Shown piece by piece: positions 10,594-21,766 of a stretch of DNA of 62,348 nucleotides; positions within the stretch are counted from its first letter, which is position 1; each line of letters starts with the position of its first letter. A program made the translations under genes and the position numbers. This DNA is from Conidiobolus incongruus B7586 (lineage: Eukaryota > Entomophthoromycota > Entomophthoromycetes > Entomophthorales > Conidiobolaceae). Below the pieces are notes generated by a model, which did no database searches, had not been told where the DNA came from, and was given only the letters and a program-made list of their open reading frames with translations. The DNA lies in the NCBI GenBank assembly GCA_000697335.1, contig JNEM01010362.1, positions 1-62,348 on the forward strand, in the 5' to 3' direction.

Positions 10594-11986
10594 TTAAAAA
10601 TTCTTTTTAGTAAATAGATAGTGACCGATGCCCCATTCTTCACCATTGTTAAAATTAAAGAGCTCTTCGCACGACATGTAGAAGACACGCCATCTGTAGA
10701 ACCATTTGATAGCCTCATCTTTACTGCCATAGCATTTGGTCAGATGTTCAATGGATTTGCTGTAGCTTTTGTCAAGATTTTTCAACCAGGCGTTACATGT
10801 TTTGGCTAATGTTATTTTATTAGGTATTATACAAAATTTAAAATTGATTGTTTCATTTACCGTAGTTGATACCGTTAACATACCATAGATTCTTCAAAGT
10901 GAAATGATGTTGAAAATACAGGAATAAATCCAAACTTGGCATAGTACCACCTAAATGCCCTTAATAATTATTCACATAATATAATATATATATTTACCAG
11001 TGAAGAAATATCTAGCCATCCAAGAATTATTCTCATTTACATCAAAATCGTATGGAATTGATTTATGACAGAAAATATGTACGAATAATTTACCACCGGG
11101 CTTTAGCCAATGGTTCAATTTTTGGAATAGTTCCATGTAGTTTTTCATATGCTCTAGCATTTCAATTGTCAGAATACGATCGAATCTACTGTGGAGTTAG
11201 TCATATAAATCTATGATATGAGATGGGTTTACTCTGGTTTTTTATCAAAATCAAAGTCCAGAACATTTCCAGTGATAACGTTGATATTGCTGAGTCCCTT
11301 TTGGTTAGCTACTTCCATAATGTGGATTTTTTGGGTTGATGAGTTGGATAGGCATGTGACTTGAGAATTGGGATATTTCTATTTAACTATAAGACAGAAT
11401 ATAAATATAAAAATGGTGAATTGAGATTACTTCAGCTAAAAACAGTCCCAAACTGCCCCAACCACATCCTAAGTCCAATAACTTCATACCATCTTCCAAT
11501 TCAGCGCGTTCGCAATACAATTCCATCATTCTTTCTTCAGCCTGATCCAATGTTATATTAGCTATTAATTATATGATAAAATATTAATTGATAAATATTA
11601 ATAGTATAAAATAAATTACGTTGATCAAATAAGCAACCCGAATATTTCATTCTTTGGCCTAAGGTCAATTTCATAAATTCTGTAGGCACCTAAAATATTC
11701 AAAGTTAACCTAATATAAAAACTAATCCAATCCAAAATACCTCATAATGCTGTTCATTAGCCTTATCAGTATGAATAGCTACTGGACTTTCTTGCAGCTT
11801 CCTAACGAATTGCATCTTCATTGACTGAGTATCCTCCATAGTAGTTCTTGAAATATTTTGCAAACGCTTGTTCAAAAGTGTCCTAATACCGTACCTCAAT
11901 ACTGAGTCGGGTACGTACCCACTATCAATAAAGATTTCGTACCATTCGGATCTTTGATCACTGTCGTTAAGTTGAATATCTGTCAT
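10594..11986 (-). CDS. SAM-dependent methyltransferase, coclaurine N-methyltransferase/CFA-synthase-like
   Basis: Predicted 361 aa in seven exons: 11986-11741, 11689-11620, 11561-11431, 11378-11233, 11188-10998, 10950-10861 and 10805-10594, with 44-58 bp GT-AG introns and all frames consistent. SAM motif I is [14 protein letters not shown] (about residues 135-148). It is followed by [28 protein letters not shown] and LFVHIFCHK. The segment ARYFFTGGTMPS and the tail [13 protein letters not shown] closely follow plant coclaurine N-methyltransferases, a branch of the cyclopropane-fatty-acid synthase superfamily. The natural substrate cannot be told: an amine, a phospholipid acyl chain or a betaine-like compound are possible. 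No signal or membrane segment is seen, so it is probably cytosolic. It is intron-rich like its neighbours, so any transfer would be old. Confidence 0.88.
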
Positions 11987-14014
11987 ATTGTTGGGAGTGG
12001 CTTAATATTAATGACAGTTATGTTAATAAAGTATTGAGTTTAGGCATTAAGGGGTATTTATAATTGGTCAAGATAATGATTCATAAATTTCGTCACTAAT
12101 TTTTGAGGATGTTTGTTTCAATTTAAAATCGATTTTATAAAGTGCAAATCGAACCAATTAAAATTGATCAAATTATATCGTTATTAATTAAAGTATGGAT
12201 TTTAAAAATAATTTTCATCAAAAATATTCAAAATTTTTAAATTATAAAATTATATGACAAAAATTTTCGTCATTACTTTTATTGAATTACTAAAATAGTA
12301 AACTATTTTATAATATTGGATTATTTATTTTTATTTATGGAAAAATTTATAGTCTGAATTTTTCAATTTAATTTAATATCATGGATGAATATATGTAAAT
12401 AATCCATAAAGGTTATTTACATCGATCGTTATTAAAATTAAATATGATTCGATTGATACATTGATATTATTTATACAATGTATCAATCTATAGTTACTTT
12501 CTATGCCAAAATAAAATGATACAACTATATCCGTAATCAACTATGAATTTTAAATTATAATATATTTTTAATATTTATTTTGAAAATGATCATATATTCT
12601 CAATTTCAATCTATCAATATAAATCCATAATTTTGAATTTTATACTTTAGTTTGATAATATGATAATGATAAAAGATATATGTTATAAAAGATAAAAATA
12701 TTCAACTTTACTAGAGCTAAACTATTGATGAATAGTTTAATCAACATATTTTATTAATTTTACCATTATTTTCAACAAGATAATATTAATAACAAAGGAA
12801 ATTATAAGAATTAATTTGAAATTAACATAGTATTGAGGCAATGATTAAAAATAATTTGTTTTTATTACTATATCAAAATTGTAGTTGTAAATTTGAAAAT
12901 AGTCTTGGGAGCTTTAATTAACTTTTTTGGAAATAATGGGTTGATTCATATTGATTATTTTATTGAATCATTTGATTTGAGTGATCTTTTTAAGGATCTA
13001 TAATAAATGAAAAAGTTGAATGGTTGGATATTATTCAATAAACTCCAACTCATTTTTTTCTATTATTTTGTATTCAAATTATTTGATAAGCTCCAAAGAA
13101 AGAAATATTAATTGTAAATATGAAAATGATATTGATTCTACTGTATTTAAATATTTTTATACAAATTAGAGCCAGCTAGTATTGATATTGAACTTTATTG
13201 TTATCGATTATAATGAAATATAAATCCCAATATTGAGTTCAACTTATATCTTTGAATTAATATTAACTGTTTGTCAACCCTATTTAATCATGAGAAATAA
13301 TGTTTCGATATCATTTGGACTACAATAATAGTTTATTTATTGACTATAAACTTGTGTTGGAATTTGAAGCTTTAATATGTATGCTTTTGTTTTTTGAGTA
13401 TAAAAGATAAACTAAAATAGATATAATATATTACTTTATCAATCACTGTATATTATTAAAATTTTAGCGCTTTATATTTAATTGTATATAAGTTTTTGAA
13501 TTATTGATTTTTCCCTATGACTAAATAATATTTCTTTCCAATTAAATCTTGATCATTTGATTATATCTTCGATCACATTATTATATCATAACTATTTGAT
13601 TATAAGTGATTAGATGGGATCAATATTAAAAACATAACAAATATAACTCTTGAATTTAAAATCAAATATTTCAACTAAATAAATTTTGCAAAAATAAATT
13701 ATTTTATTCACTACCAAAGTATCTAACAACTGAATACCAATTATTAAGGCATTAATAAAATGAAAACAATGAACCCAAATTGCACATTGAAACTACCAAA
13801 TTTAATACACACCATATTTCAATTCTTACAAAATTCATTAAAACACCCCAATCCACCAATAGTTGAGCATTGTTTCCCATAATTTTTGTTCTAAATTGAT
13901 TATTCTTTAAAGTGTAATTTTATTTACCAACTATTAATAATAATAATATTATAAAAAAATTATAAATAAAAATAATAGAAAAATTAAATTATATAATTAA
14001 TTAATAATTCAAAT
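11987..14014. other. Divergent intergenic region, no gene seen
   Basis: About 2.0 kb of AT-rich DNA between the divergently transcribed methyltransferase and TIM22 genes. No coding exon, RNA gene or copy of the window's repeats was recognised. It should contain both promoters. Confidence 0.6.
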
Positions 14015-14648
14015 ATGAGTAATAATGAGTTCAGATTACCTCAAACTCCCGAAGAGTTCGAAGCTTTAGAGTTAGATAAGTATTGCGCTTTTAAGACAGT
14101 ATTGGCAGGTGGTGGTGGTAAATAAAATTCTCAATTACATTAATATATATAGATATTGAAATGATTCTCTAGGTTTCGCTCTCGGTGGTATTTTTGGTCT
14201 CTTCATGAGTTCTTTAGATTTTGCAGGACCTTCTATGAACCCAGACCTCCACAGCCAGAGCAGTAAAGTCCAGTTGAAAATTATGGCTAAGGATATGGCT
14301 CAAAGATCGTGGTCTTCCGCTAAGAATTTTGCAGTTGTTGGTGCTGTTTACTCTACTACAGAATGCATTATCGAATCGGTAAGATTTATTATTATTGGAA
14401 ATTGATATGAGTATTAATTAATGGTTTAGTATCGTGCCAAATCCGATTTAAATAATAGTGTTTATGCTGGTTGTGTTACTGGTGGGATTTTGTCGGCTAG
14501 AGGTAAAAATATTTTATATCATATTACATATATCTCATATATACTAATATATAAAATTATAGCTGGACCTAGTGCAGTGATACCAGGATGTGTTGGTTTC
14601 GCCGCCTTTTCGGCAGCAATTGATTATTGGGTACGTCACAATATGTAA
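14015..14648 (+). CDS. TIM22: Mitochondrial inner-membrane translocase subunit TIM22
   Basis: Channel subunit of the carrier translocase, which inserts multispanning carriers into the inner membrane. The model is 155 aa from exons 14015-14117, 14173-14378, 14430-14502 and 14563-14648 (introns 51-60 bp). The Tim17/22/23 fold shows as Gly-rich transmembrane segments: [53 protein letters not shown] and [15 protein letters not shown]. The conserved cysteine near YSTTECIIE and the RAKSDLNN loop are typical of Tim22. It is shorter than yeast Tim22 (207 aa), mainly at the N terminus. The stop follows WVRHNM directly. Confidence 0.93.
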
Positions 14649-15174
14649 TCGACCTAAAATTGGATTAGAAATATAATTAGACATTCAAATTTAATAATTC
14701 ATTTTAAAAACATTCTTTTTTATTTATTTTTTATAAATATATTATATATTTAACAATCAAACAATTATTTATTTGTTGTTATTATATTTTAGTTCAAATT
14801 ATTTTCATGAACTAGAATATAATGAAAAAAATAATAAACTTTCAATCCAATTATTATTATAACTTTTAAAATATAAAAACTATTGAACATACATAAATTT
14901 TTGATTATATTATTAAAAAATTAATATGAACAAAAAACTACGAATATCAAAACATAACTGCAAGCATGATTTATTATCGACAAGAAATAATGACAGTAAT
15001 GTCATTTTTATTTATATAAATGTTTGTGATTGAATATTGAAACTTTGTCATCAATTGTAATAATTGAAATCCCATAATTTCTATCAAATCCTTAAATTCT
15101 TTAAAAATACTAAAAATTCCCAAATCTAACAATTTTACTGCATAATTAAAAAAAAGATTATTTAAATATAAAAA
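14649..15174. other. Intergenic, no gene seen
   Basis: AT-rich spacer between TIM22 and NOP9, both on the plus strand. No exon or RNA gene recognised. Confidence 0.6.
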
Positions 15175-17419
15175 ATGCCTAGAGATAATCGTAGAAGAGG
15201 AAGACATTCAAAAAATAAAAAATCTACACAACCAGAAGACGATCCCAATCTAATACCAATTGGAGAACGTCGAGAAACTCAGGAATATAGTCAGTATGAG
15301 AATTATGATCAGAACAATTACCAAGATTACGACAATGCTTATAATGATCTCCAACCCTGTGATTTTGGTCTCCCCGACCCTAATGTCATATCGTATTTGA
15401 AACAGATGGAAGAGAAAATTGACACTCTTTTGGAAAAAACCACTATTGAAAAATTAAACGAAGAACAGAGAGAAGAATTCGATATTATTATAACTAACAT
15501 TTTCGAAGAGATCAAAGGTCACGAATTTTCACTGATTGTGCATCATGAAGGCTCCGTATTTTTAGAGAAGTTTTTAAAGGTAGCTCCTAAGACTAGGACT
15601 GTTGAATTGTTTAAGATATATCAACCAAGGTATATTGAATCGATTATGTTGTTTGATCAGTATTAATTGATAGGTGTTTAGATTGTTAAGTATTTTGACT
15701 CATAGATTTGGTTCTCACGTTATTCAGACTATTTTGACTTTGAGTGCTGATATTGTCGATTTACATGTAATTATTTTGAAATAATACAATTATATTTATA
15801 TTTAATGAAATAATTTGAATAGGTCAAAGGTGAATTCCAATCCACCAAAGATGAAAACGATCCCCACGAAGAAATCGAATTCACTATTGAAGATATGATT
15901 TCCGACTTTTGTGAGCAAATGACATCCAGATGGAGTTCATTTATTTTTGATCCTTTCGCTTCTCATGTCCTCAGAATCTTGTTACAAGTCTTGGTTGGTA
16001 AAAACTTAGATACCGATAACACCAATCAGAATGGTCCGTCAACAGTGAGAAGTAAGAAATCTGCCAAGTATCTTAAGGAGCATAAGGCTAGTGCCATTGC
16101 TGTAAGTTTTGAACTTTTATCTATCTAATTTAATAGTATTAAACATTTATTTAGGAAATGACATTAAAACCACTTTATCGTACTCCAGCCTCATTCCAAT
16201 CCTTACTCCAAAACATCTTCAAAGAATTAATTGATGATATTAACGAAACCATCTTACGTAGTGCAGTTCTACACAAAGTGGCATCCCCAGTCCTCCAACT
16301 TCTCTTAAAGATTTTACATTCTCAAAATGATATTAAAAAGTTGGACAAATTTGTCGATAGATTACTCATGGGTATTCCTAGTAAAGATGAAATTTCTGAC
16401 GAATTGGAACAGGTTAAAAAGCAGAGGAATCCATTCGTCGACACGGTTTTAAAGGATCAAGTGGGAACCCATTTGATGGAAATTATTGTCAAGGTATATA
16501 AATTATTATCATATAGTGTATATATTGTTAATATTTTTGCTAGGTTGTATCCCCCAAACTCTTCAAAAAAATTTACAGATTGTATTTTAAGCATAGGTTA
16601 TTAGAATTGGGTTTACATCCTTTATCTAATTTTGTTATTCAGCAATTGGTTGCCAATATGCCTTACGAACCTGTGTTTGCTTCATGTTTAGAGGAGTTGG
16701 GCTCCCACTTCGATGTCCTTTTGAAGAACAATAAAACTGGTACTATTAAGTCATGTATTGATGCATGTGTTAAATTGAACTGTCAATTTGAAGCTGTCAA
16801 TGACTACTTAGCAGCTGGCTTGAAATTAACACCAGAAACCATCAAAGATATTCTACCATGTCTCATTTATCTCAAGGACCATCCCACTCTCATTTCCACA
16901 CCAACCGACCGACTCAAATTCAGTCCCCAAGGCTCATCCATCATCCAATCTCTCACCAAATTCCCAGATCCTCACAACATCCTCAGCATCAACAGTTTTT
17001 TGAATCTCAGTCCAGATACCAAACTTAAATGGAGTAAGGATGTCATTGCATCTCACGCTATTGATAGTTTCTTCACCTCTAACAATATCAGTATTAAAGC
17101 GAAGCGCAAGATGATTCGTGGTTTTGATACTCAATACCCTAAATTAGCTCAGGATAAGTTTGGCTCTCGTGTTTTGGATAAATGCTTCGAAGTTGCGGAT
17201 ATTGAAGGCAAACAGAGAATCGTCAAAGAACTCCTGCCTATGGAACGTAATTTGAACAACGATTTCTTCGGCAAGATTACCCTCAAGAATTGTAATGTTC
17301 ATTTATTCAAAACTGACCTTAAAGGGTGGATCAAAGTGCAACAGGGACTGGAGTCTAAGCGTAGTTTGTTGAAGGATATTTTAGAAGATTCTAAACCCAT
17401 AAAAAAGATTAAAGCTTAA
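15175..17419 (+). CDS. NOP9: Pumilio-repeat nucleolar protein Nop9
   Basis: Nucleolar PUF-like protein that binds pre-rRNA near the ITS1 cleavage site during 40S subunit biogenesis. The model is 677 aa (yeast Nop9 666) from exons 15175-15629, 15682-15766, 15823-16101, 16155-16493 and 16544-17419. The N-terminal basic tract RRRGRHSKNKK is a likely nucleolar signal. Degenerate Pumilio repeats follow: HEFSLIVHHEGS, HRFGSHVIQTIL, DPFASHVLRILL, DQVGTHLMEIIV, HPLSNFVIQQLV and DKFGSRVLDKCF. The first intron uses the second of two nearby AGs, which restores frame across P-R. An acidic insert and a Lys-rich tail are present. Repeat spacing and length favour Nop9 over Puf6. Confidence 0.92.
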
Positions 17420-18775
17420 TATAATTGTGTATTATTTAATAAAATTAATTTAGTTATAGAGTATTTAAAACAAACCAACATTGGTATAGTATTAGATTGA
17501 AAATAAAGTAATAGGACTTTTTTAAAATTAATAAAAAAGTATAATTATAATATTCTTTTATAAATTAATTTATTCAACAATTAAATCATTAAATCAAATA
17601 AATTTTTTCTTTTATTTTATAAAATGAATATATTTTCAAAATTTACTTACAAAATATTAAAAATATATTAATTATAATATAATAAATTTTTGTATTTATT
17701 ATTTATTATTGATTTTTAAATTATAAACAAATTATTTATTAATTTTACATCTATGAATTGAAAAAATTATTAGTTATATTAAAAGTATAACAAAAATAAA
17801 ATAAATCATAGAAATTTGTTATTTAATTATTATAGTAATATAAATAGATATATTATTATTAAATTATAAATAAATTCAACATTTTCCCTTTAATATTAAT
17901 TATTCATATTTTTAAATATATTAAGGTATTAAATTATGGAATATTTATTCTAAAAAATATTCTAATTTAAATTGTGATAATTGCTTTGATATCAGATTGA
18001 AATTTTATAGTATATCAAAAATCTATTACTGATCAATGGAAATTACTAATTATACATAATGAATATTATTTAACTTATTTACTTTAATTGAAGATTATTT
18101 TACAAAAAGATTTAAAGCCAATATATTGAATCATTGTGGAATAATAATAACTTTACAAAAGCCCTGTTATATTATTTTAATTATAATTAAATTAAATCCA
18201 AAATTCAATATAAAATTTTAAACATTGGATAATAAAACACAAGTTGAAGTTTAGTAGTATTAAATTTAGTATCAATGCATTAAAACAGTGTCATAAATCG
18301 ATATTCGTATACCTTTATATCATATTTTATTTAATTTTCTATTTAATTGAGAGATGAGGCAATAACTTGAGGCAAACTCTTCAAGGCCGATGAGAATCAA
18401 TTCTAGTTGTATATCATATTTGTTATTCTGCTAAAAGCGACTAAGTAATTACTGTATTCAATCAAAATTATTTCAACTAATTTATAGTTACAAAATCAAT
18501 ATTGGTTAATTTTCAATTTATATTCTAACATATATTATTAATGCTGAGGTAAATGATTCATTTAATGAAGGCTATTAAAAATAATATATAAATATTTATT
18601 AGAATTTTTTGTGATATAAATTTTATATTCATAATTTCAAAATATATTTTGATATGAATTTATAAAATAAGTCACATTTGATATATTAAACTTTACTATT
18701 ACCATCTTTAAGAATATTTTACTTTGAAACTTAAAAATTGATATATTTTATTTCTGATATTTGTGATATTTCTAA
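17420..18775. other. Intergenic, no gene seen
   Basis: About 1.36 kb of highly AT-rich DNA downstream of NOP9, before the decayed mariner copy. No feature recognised. Confidence 0.55.
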
Positions 18776-19848
18776 TATATTAATAGGTTTTAAAATTAGA
18801 TTTTACATAAAATAAATAATAGAATTAACAGTTCTACATGATATATGCATATATATACGTTTTGTTCTAATTATTTTTTGATGAAAATATTTTCTTAAGA
18901 ATTTAATGATATTTAAATTAAATAATGATTATCAAATTCTTTTGTTTTATTATCATTAAAACTCATCTACAGACCTTTTTAAATGATTTAAAATTCACAA
19001 ATTCATTATATAGATAATCTTTTATCTAAAAACACTTTTTATCATTATGTTTGTTATTTTAAAGCTAAAAATCAAGTATTATTTTTATTTTTTTAATTAT
19101 TAAATAAATAAATACATTATAAATAACCATATTTTTTGATCAAAAAATTATCAAAATACTTTAATATTGACTATACAATCATATTGTATATATCATAGTT
19201 CAAACTTAGTATAATGAATCAACATATAAAATATATATTATAAATTTTAATAAAGGTTAAAAAAAACTAAATGATAGTTAAGCAAAGCTTAATAATTTAT
19301 AACTAATAATTAAGATTTTTCTATTAAATTACTATAATTGATGAATTATTAACCCTTTTGTATATCTCTTTGCTTCAATATAAAATAAAATATTAGGTTC
19401 AACTAAAAGAATAACATTTAAAAATCCAAATAAATATTTTATTTATAACCTAATATTATTTATTATGATCAATTATAATTTAATATAATTTTTTATTTAG
19501 CTCCAATATATAAAATGAATATTAATAAACTTGATTTTATAATATTAATATAAATAAATAATAAATATTATTTTAACAAATAATTTTAAATAATTATATA
19601 ATATTAAAGTTGTAAAAAATTTTTAATATAAAAGTAAAATTTAAACAAAAAATCAAATTTTAAATTTAAATAAAAAGTAAAGGATTTTAGATATTAGAAG
19701 TTTGCCAAAAGTATGGCAAGGAGTTATTTATAATAAAAATGAGAATTAAGTTTATATTAATAAATTATTTTTGTATACTTTATATTAAAAATTATATTTA
19801 AATTTGATTTTAAAAAAGTGTTATTACCTGATTTCCAGGGTAAAACAT
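18776..19848 (+). mobile_element. Mariner DNA transposon, heavily decayed, copy 4
   Basis: About 1.07 kb can be aligned by eye to copies 1 and 2 over most of its length. Landmarks are the segments at 18960-19060, 19150-19260 and the block ending at 19680-19848 that contains AGATATTAGAAG followed by AAAAGTATGG. No transposase frame survives and internal deletions have shortened it. Boundaries are approximate, plus or minus 30 bp. It lies about 0.5 kb upstream of the short SNARE gene. Confidence 0.7.
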
Positions 19849-20342
19849 TTGCTATAGATTTTCCATTTGGTAAAGATCACTCAACACCATAGTAAATATT
19901 TAGATATTTTTGAATAATTTTGAATAATGTAGTTAAGTTTACTCAAACAATAAAAAACATTTTTTTTCTAGTAATTTGAGCAATAATTATTACATATTTG
20001 TTTAAATAAATTGATTGGAGTAACTCATGTTGAAATATTCATTAATTTACCAAGTTGCAATTTGTTTTTTAATTCAAAAACATTTTCATAATATAATGTT
20101 TGAGTAAAATATGTCTATTATTTGAGCAAAATATTATTAGTTTGAGAATTTAATATAAATATTCTAGTTAATAAAATACATTTTCAAATTACAATATTTT
20201 ATAAATTATTTTTTAAATTAAACGTGTAATATATCTATTGATTCATAGTTCAGAAAATATTAATAATCATAAACAAAAATTCAATAAATTGCATTTAACC
20301 TACTATCTCTTCTCAATTTTCAATTCAAAAAATTTTAAATCA
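19849..20342. other. Spacer upstream of the SNARE ORF
   Basis: AT-rich spacer where the missing N-terminal exons of the SNARE gene would be expected. The frame of the SNARE is open back to about 20238 but has no ATG there, and its translation does not resemble membrin. No convincing upstream exon was found. Confidence 0.5.
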
Positions 20343-20714
20343 ATGTATCCTCATATTACTCGACGAAATCAAGATTTCCAAAATCAAAAAGATGAACTTT
20401 TTTCTGGCAGGAGTGAAAATTCTAGCCATGTATCTGTCGCTATAAATGTAGATCAATTTCTGACTAATACTCAGAATTTCGTTGAAGATTTAATTATTGA
20501 TAGTCAAGATGTTTTAAAAGATTTAACAGAACAAAGCGGAATGTTAAAAAATAGTAGAAAGAGGGTGTTAAATACAGTTCATACTTTGGGATTAAGCAGT
20601 AATGTTATTAGATATATTGAAAAGAGAAGTAATCAAGACAAGATCATTTTTTGGTTTTGTAATGTCGTTTGTATAGTGGTTATTTGGGCAATTGTGCATT
20701 ACTTTAAGAAGTAA
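20343..20714 (+). CDS. BOS1: Golgi Qb-SNARE, BOS1/membrin type, N-terminally short
   Basis: ER-Golgi SNARE. The C-terminal 123 aa read from the ATG at 20343 contain a full Qb-SNARE motif starting near FVEDLIIDSQDVLKDL, with the zero-layer Gln in LTEQS. The membrin hallmark LGLSSNVIRYIEKR follows. A single tail anchor, IIFWFCNVVCIVVIWAIVHYF, ends in two lysines. Membrin and Bos1 are usually about 210-240 aa, with an N-terminal helical Habc domain that is not visible here. The frame stays open upstream without an ATG, so unseen upstream exons spliced through a 20246-20252 AG are possible. A decayed mariner lies just upstream, so loss of the 5' part is another option. Function as a fusion SNARE is plausible but unproven. 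Confidence 0.8.
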   Translation: MYPHITRRNQDFQNQKDELFSGRSENSSHVSVAINVDQFLTNTQNFVEDLIIDSQDVLKDLTEQSGMLKNSRKRVLNTVHTLGLSSNVIRYIEKRSNQDKIIFWFCNVVCIVVIWAIVHYFKK

Positions 20715-20872
20715 AAATGAAATATAATGGGGACTCTTTTTTTGAAATTAAGAATTATATTCATTATTTATAATTTTCAAAAGATAAGTGTATTTTGTAT
20801 ATATCACACATTATTAAGTATAGTTTTTTGATATGTCTATTTTATTAACTTAGGATAACATATAATAAAAAA

Positions 20873-21489
20873 CTATTCGTCTTCAATTTGATAATGCACT
20901 TTAATTATAAGAGAACAATTACCACATTGAACCAAAGTATTTAATTCTCGATTACTTAGGATTTTATCACTAGCATTATCTAACAGATCTTGTTCACTTA
21001 ATTTATAATAATCGCTACAGCGACAAGGATAATAATAATATCCTTCTTCTAGATATAAACGATTAATAATAAATAAAATAAAGCTAAATTATATTTGCCT
21101 TCGTTAAAGTTCATTTCATCAATTTCTATCTCTTCATTAATTACACCTACTTCTTTATACTGAGTATCTAATACAAATAGTTAATATCAGGATCATTTTG
21201 AAATAAAATAACATTTACTCGTTATTGATAAATCATAATTTCTTCTACTAATAGGATCCTTTAAAGTCGTATATGCCTCTTGAATTTTTAAAAATAGCTG
21301 GTCAAGTTCTTCATTTGGTTCTCTTTTATCAGGGTGATACTATATAAATAAAAATTTTAATTTTAATTTAAAATAATTTGGTAATGAATTTACTTTTAAC
21401 ACAAGTTTTTGATAATTAATTTTAATTTGATTAGGATCACAGTCTGAACTAAGGTTTAAATATTGATAATAAGTTTTTTCTATACTCAT
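20873..21489 (-). CDS. DPH4: Diphthamide biosynthesis J-protein DPH4 (DNAJC24)
   Basis: J-domain iron/zinc protein supporting diphthamide synthesis on eEF2. The model is 153 aa (human 149) from exons 21489-21394, 21339-21219, 21167-21099 and 21048-20873. The J domain has the HPD motif in YHPDKRE, the first codons of exon 2. The DPH-type CSL zinc finger shows EMNFNE, then CRCSDYY and CGNCSLIIKV (CxC...CxxC). The third intron has no usable GT; a GC donor (GAAG|GCAAAT) with a normal AG at 21049 restores the conserved sequence across the junction. Convergent with the SNARE gene, 158 bp between stops. Confidence 0.9.
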
Positions 21490-21766
21490 ATTAAAAAATA
21501 ATTTTTAATTTTTTTTAATTAATTAAGTTATAATATAATAAATAGTTAAAGATAAAAAAAATGAATTGATAAAATAAAATTAACTATTATTAAATTTTCC
21601 TTAATAAAATAAAATTAAATTGATTGGTTAAATTTTATTTACATCATTCTCATTTATTACATGGTTTATCTTAATTTTTAATTTTTGTTTTAATTCAATA
21701 ATCAATCTTAAAATAAAATACTTTATATTTAATATTTCTATTTCATATTAAAATAAATTTTTTAAT

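Noticed and set aside
14974-15207. 77-aa reverse frame overlapping the NOP9 start
   Set aside because: AT-driven frame with no family match and in conflict with NOP9 exon 1.
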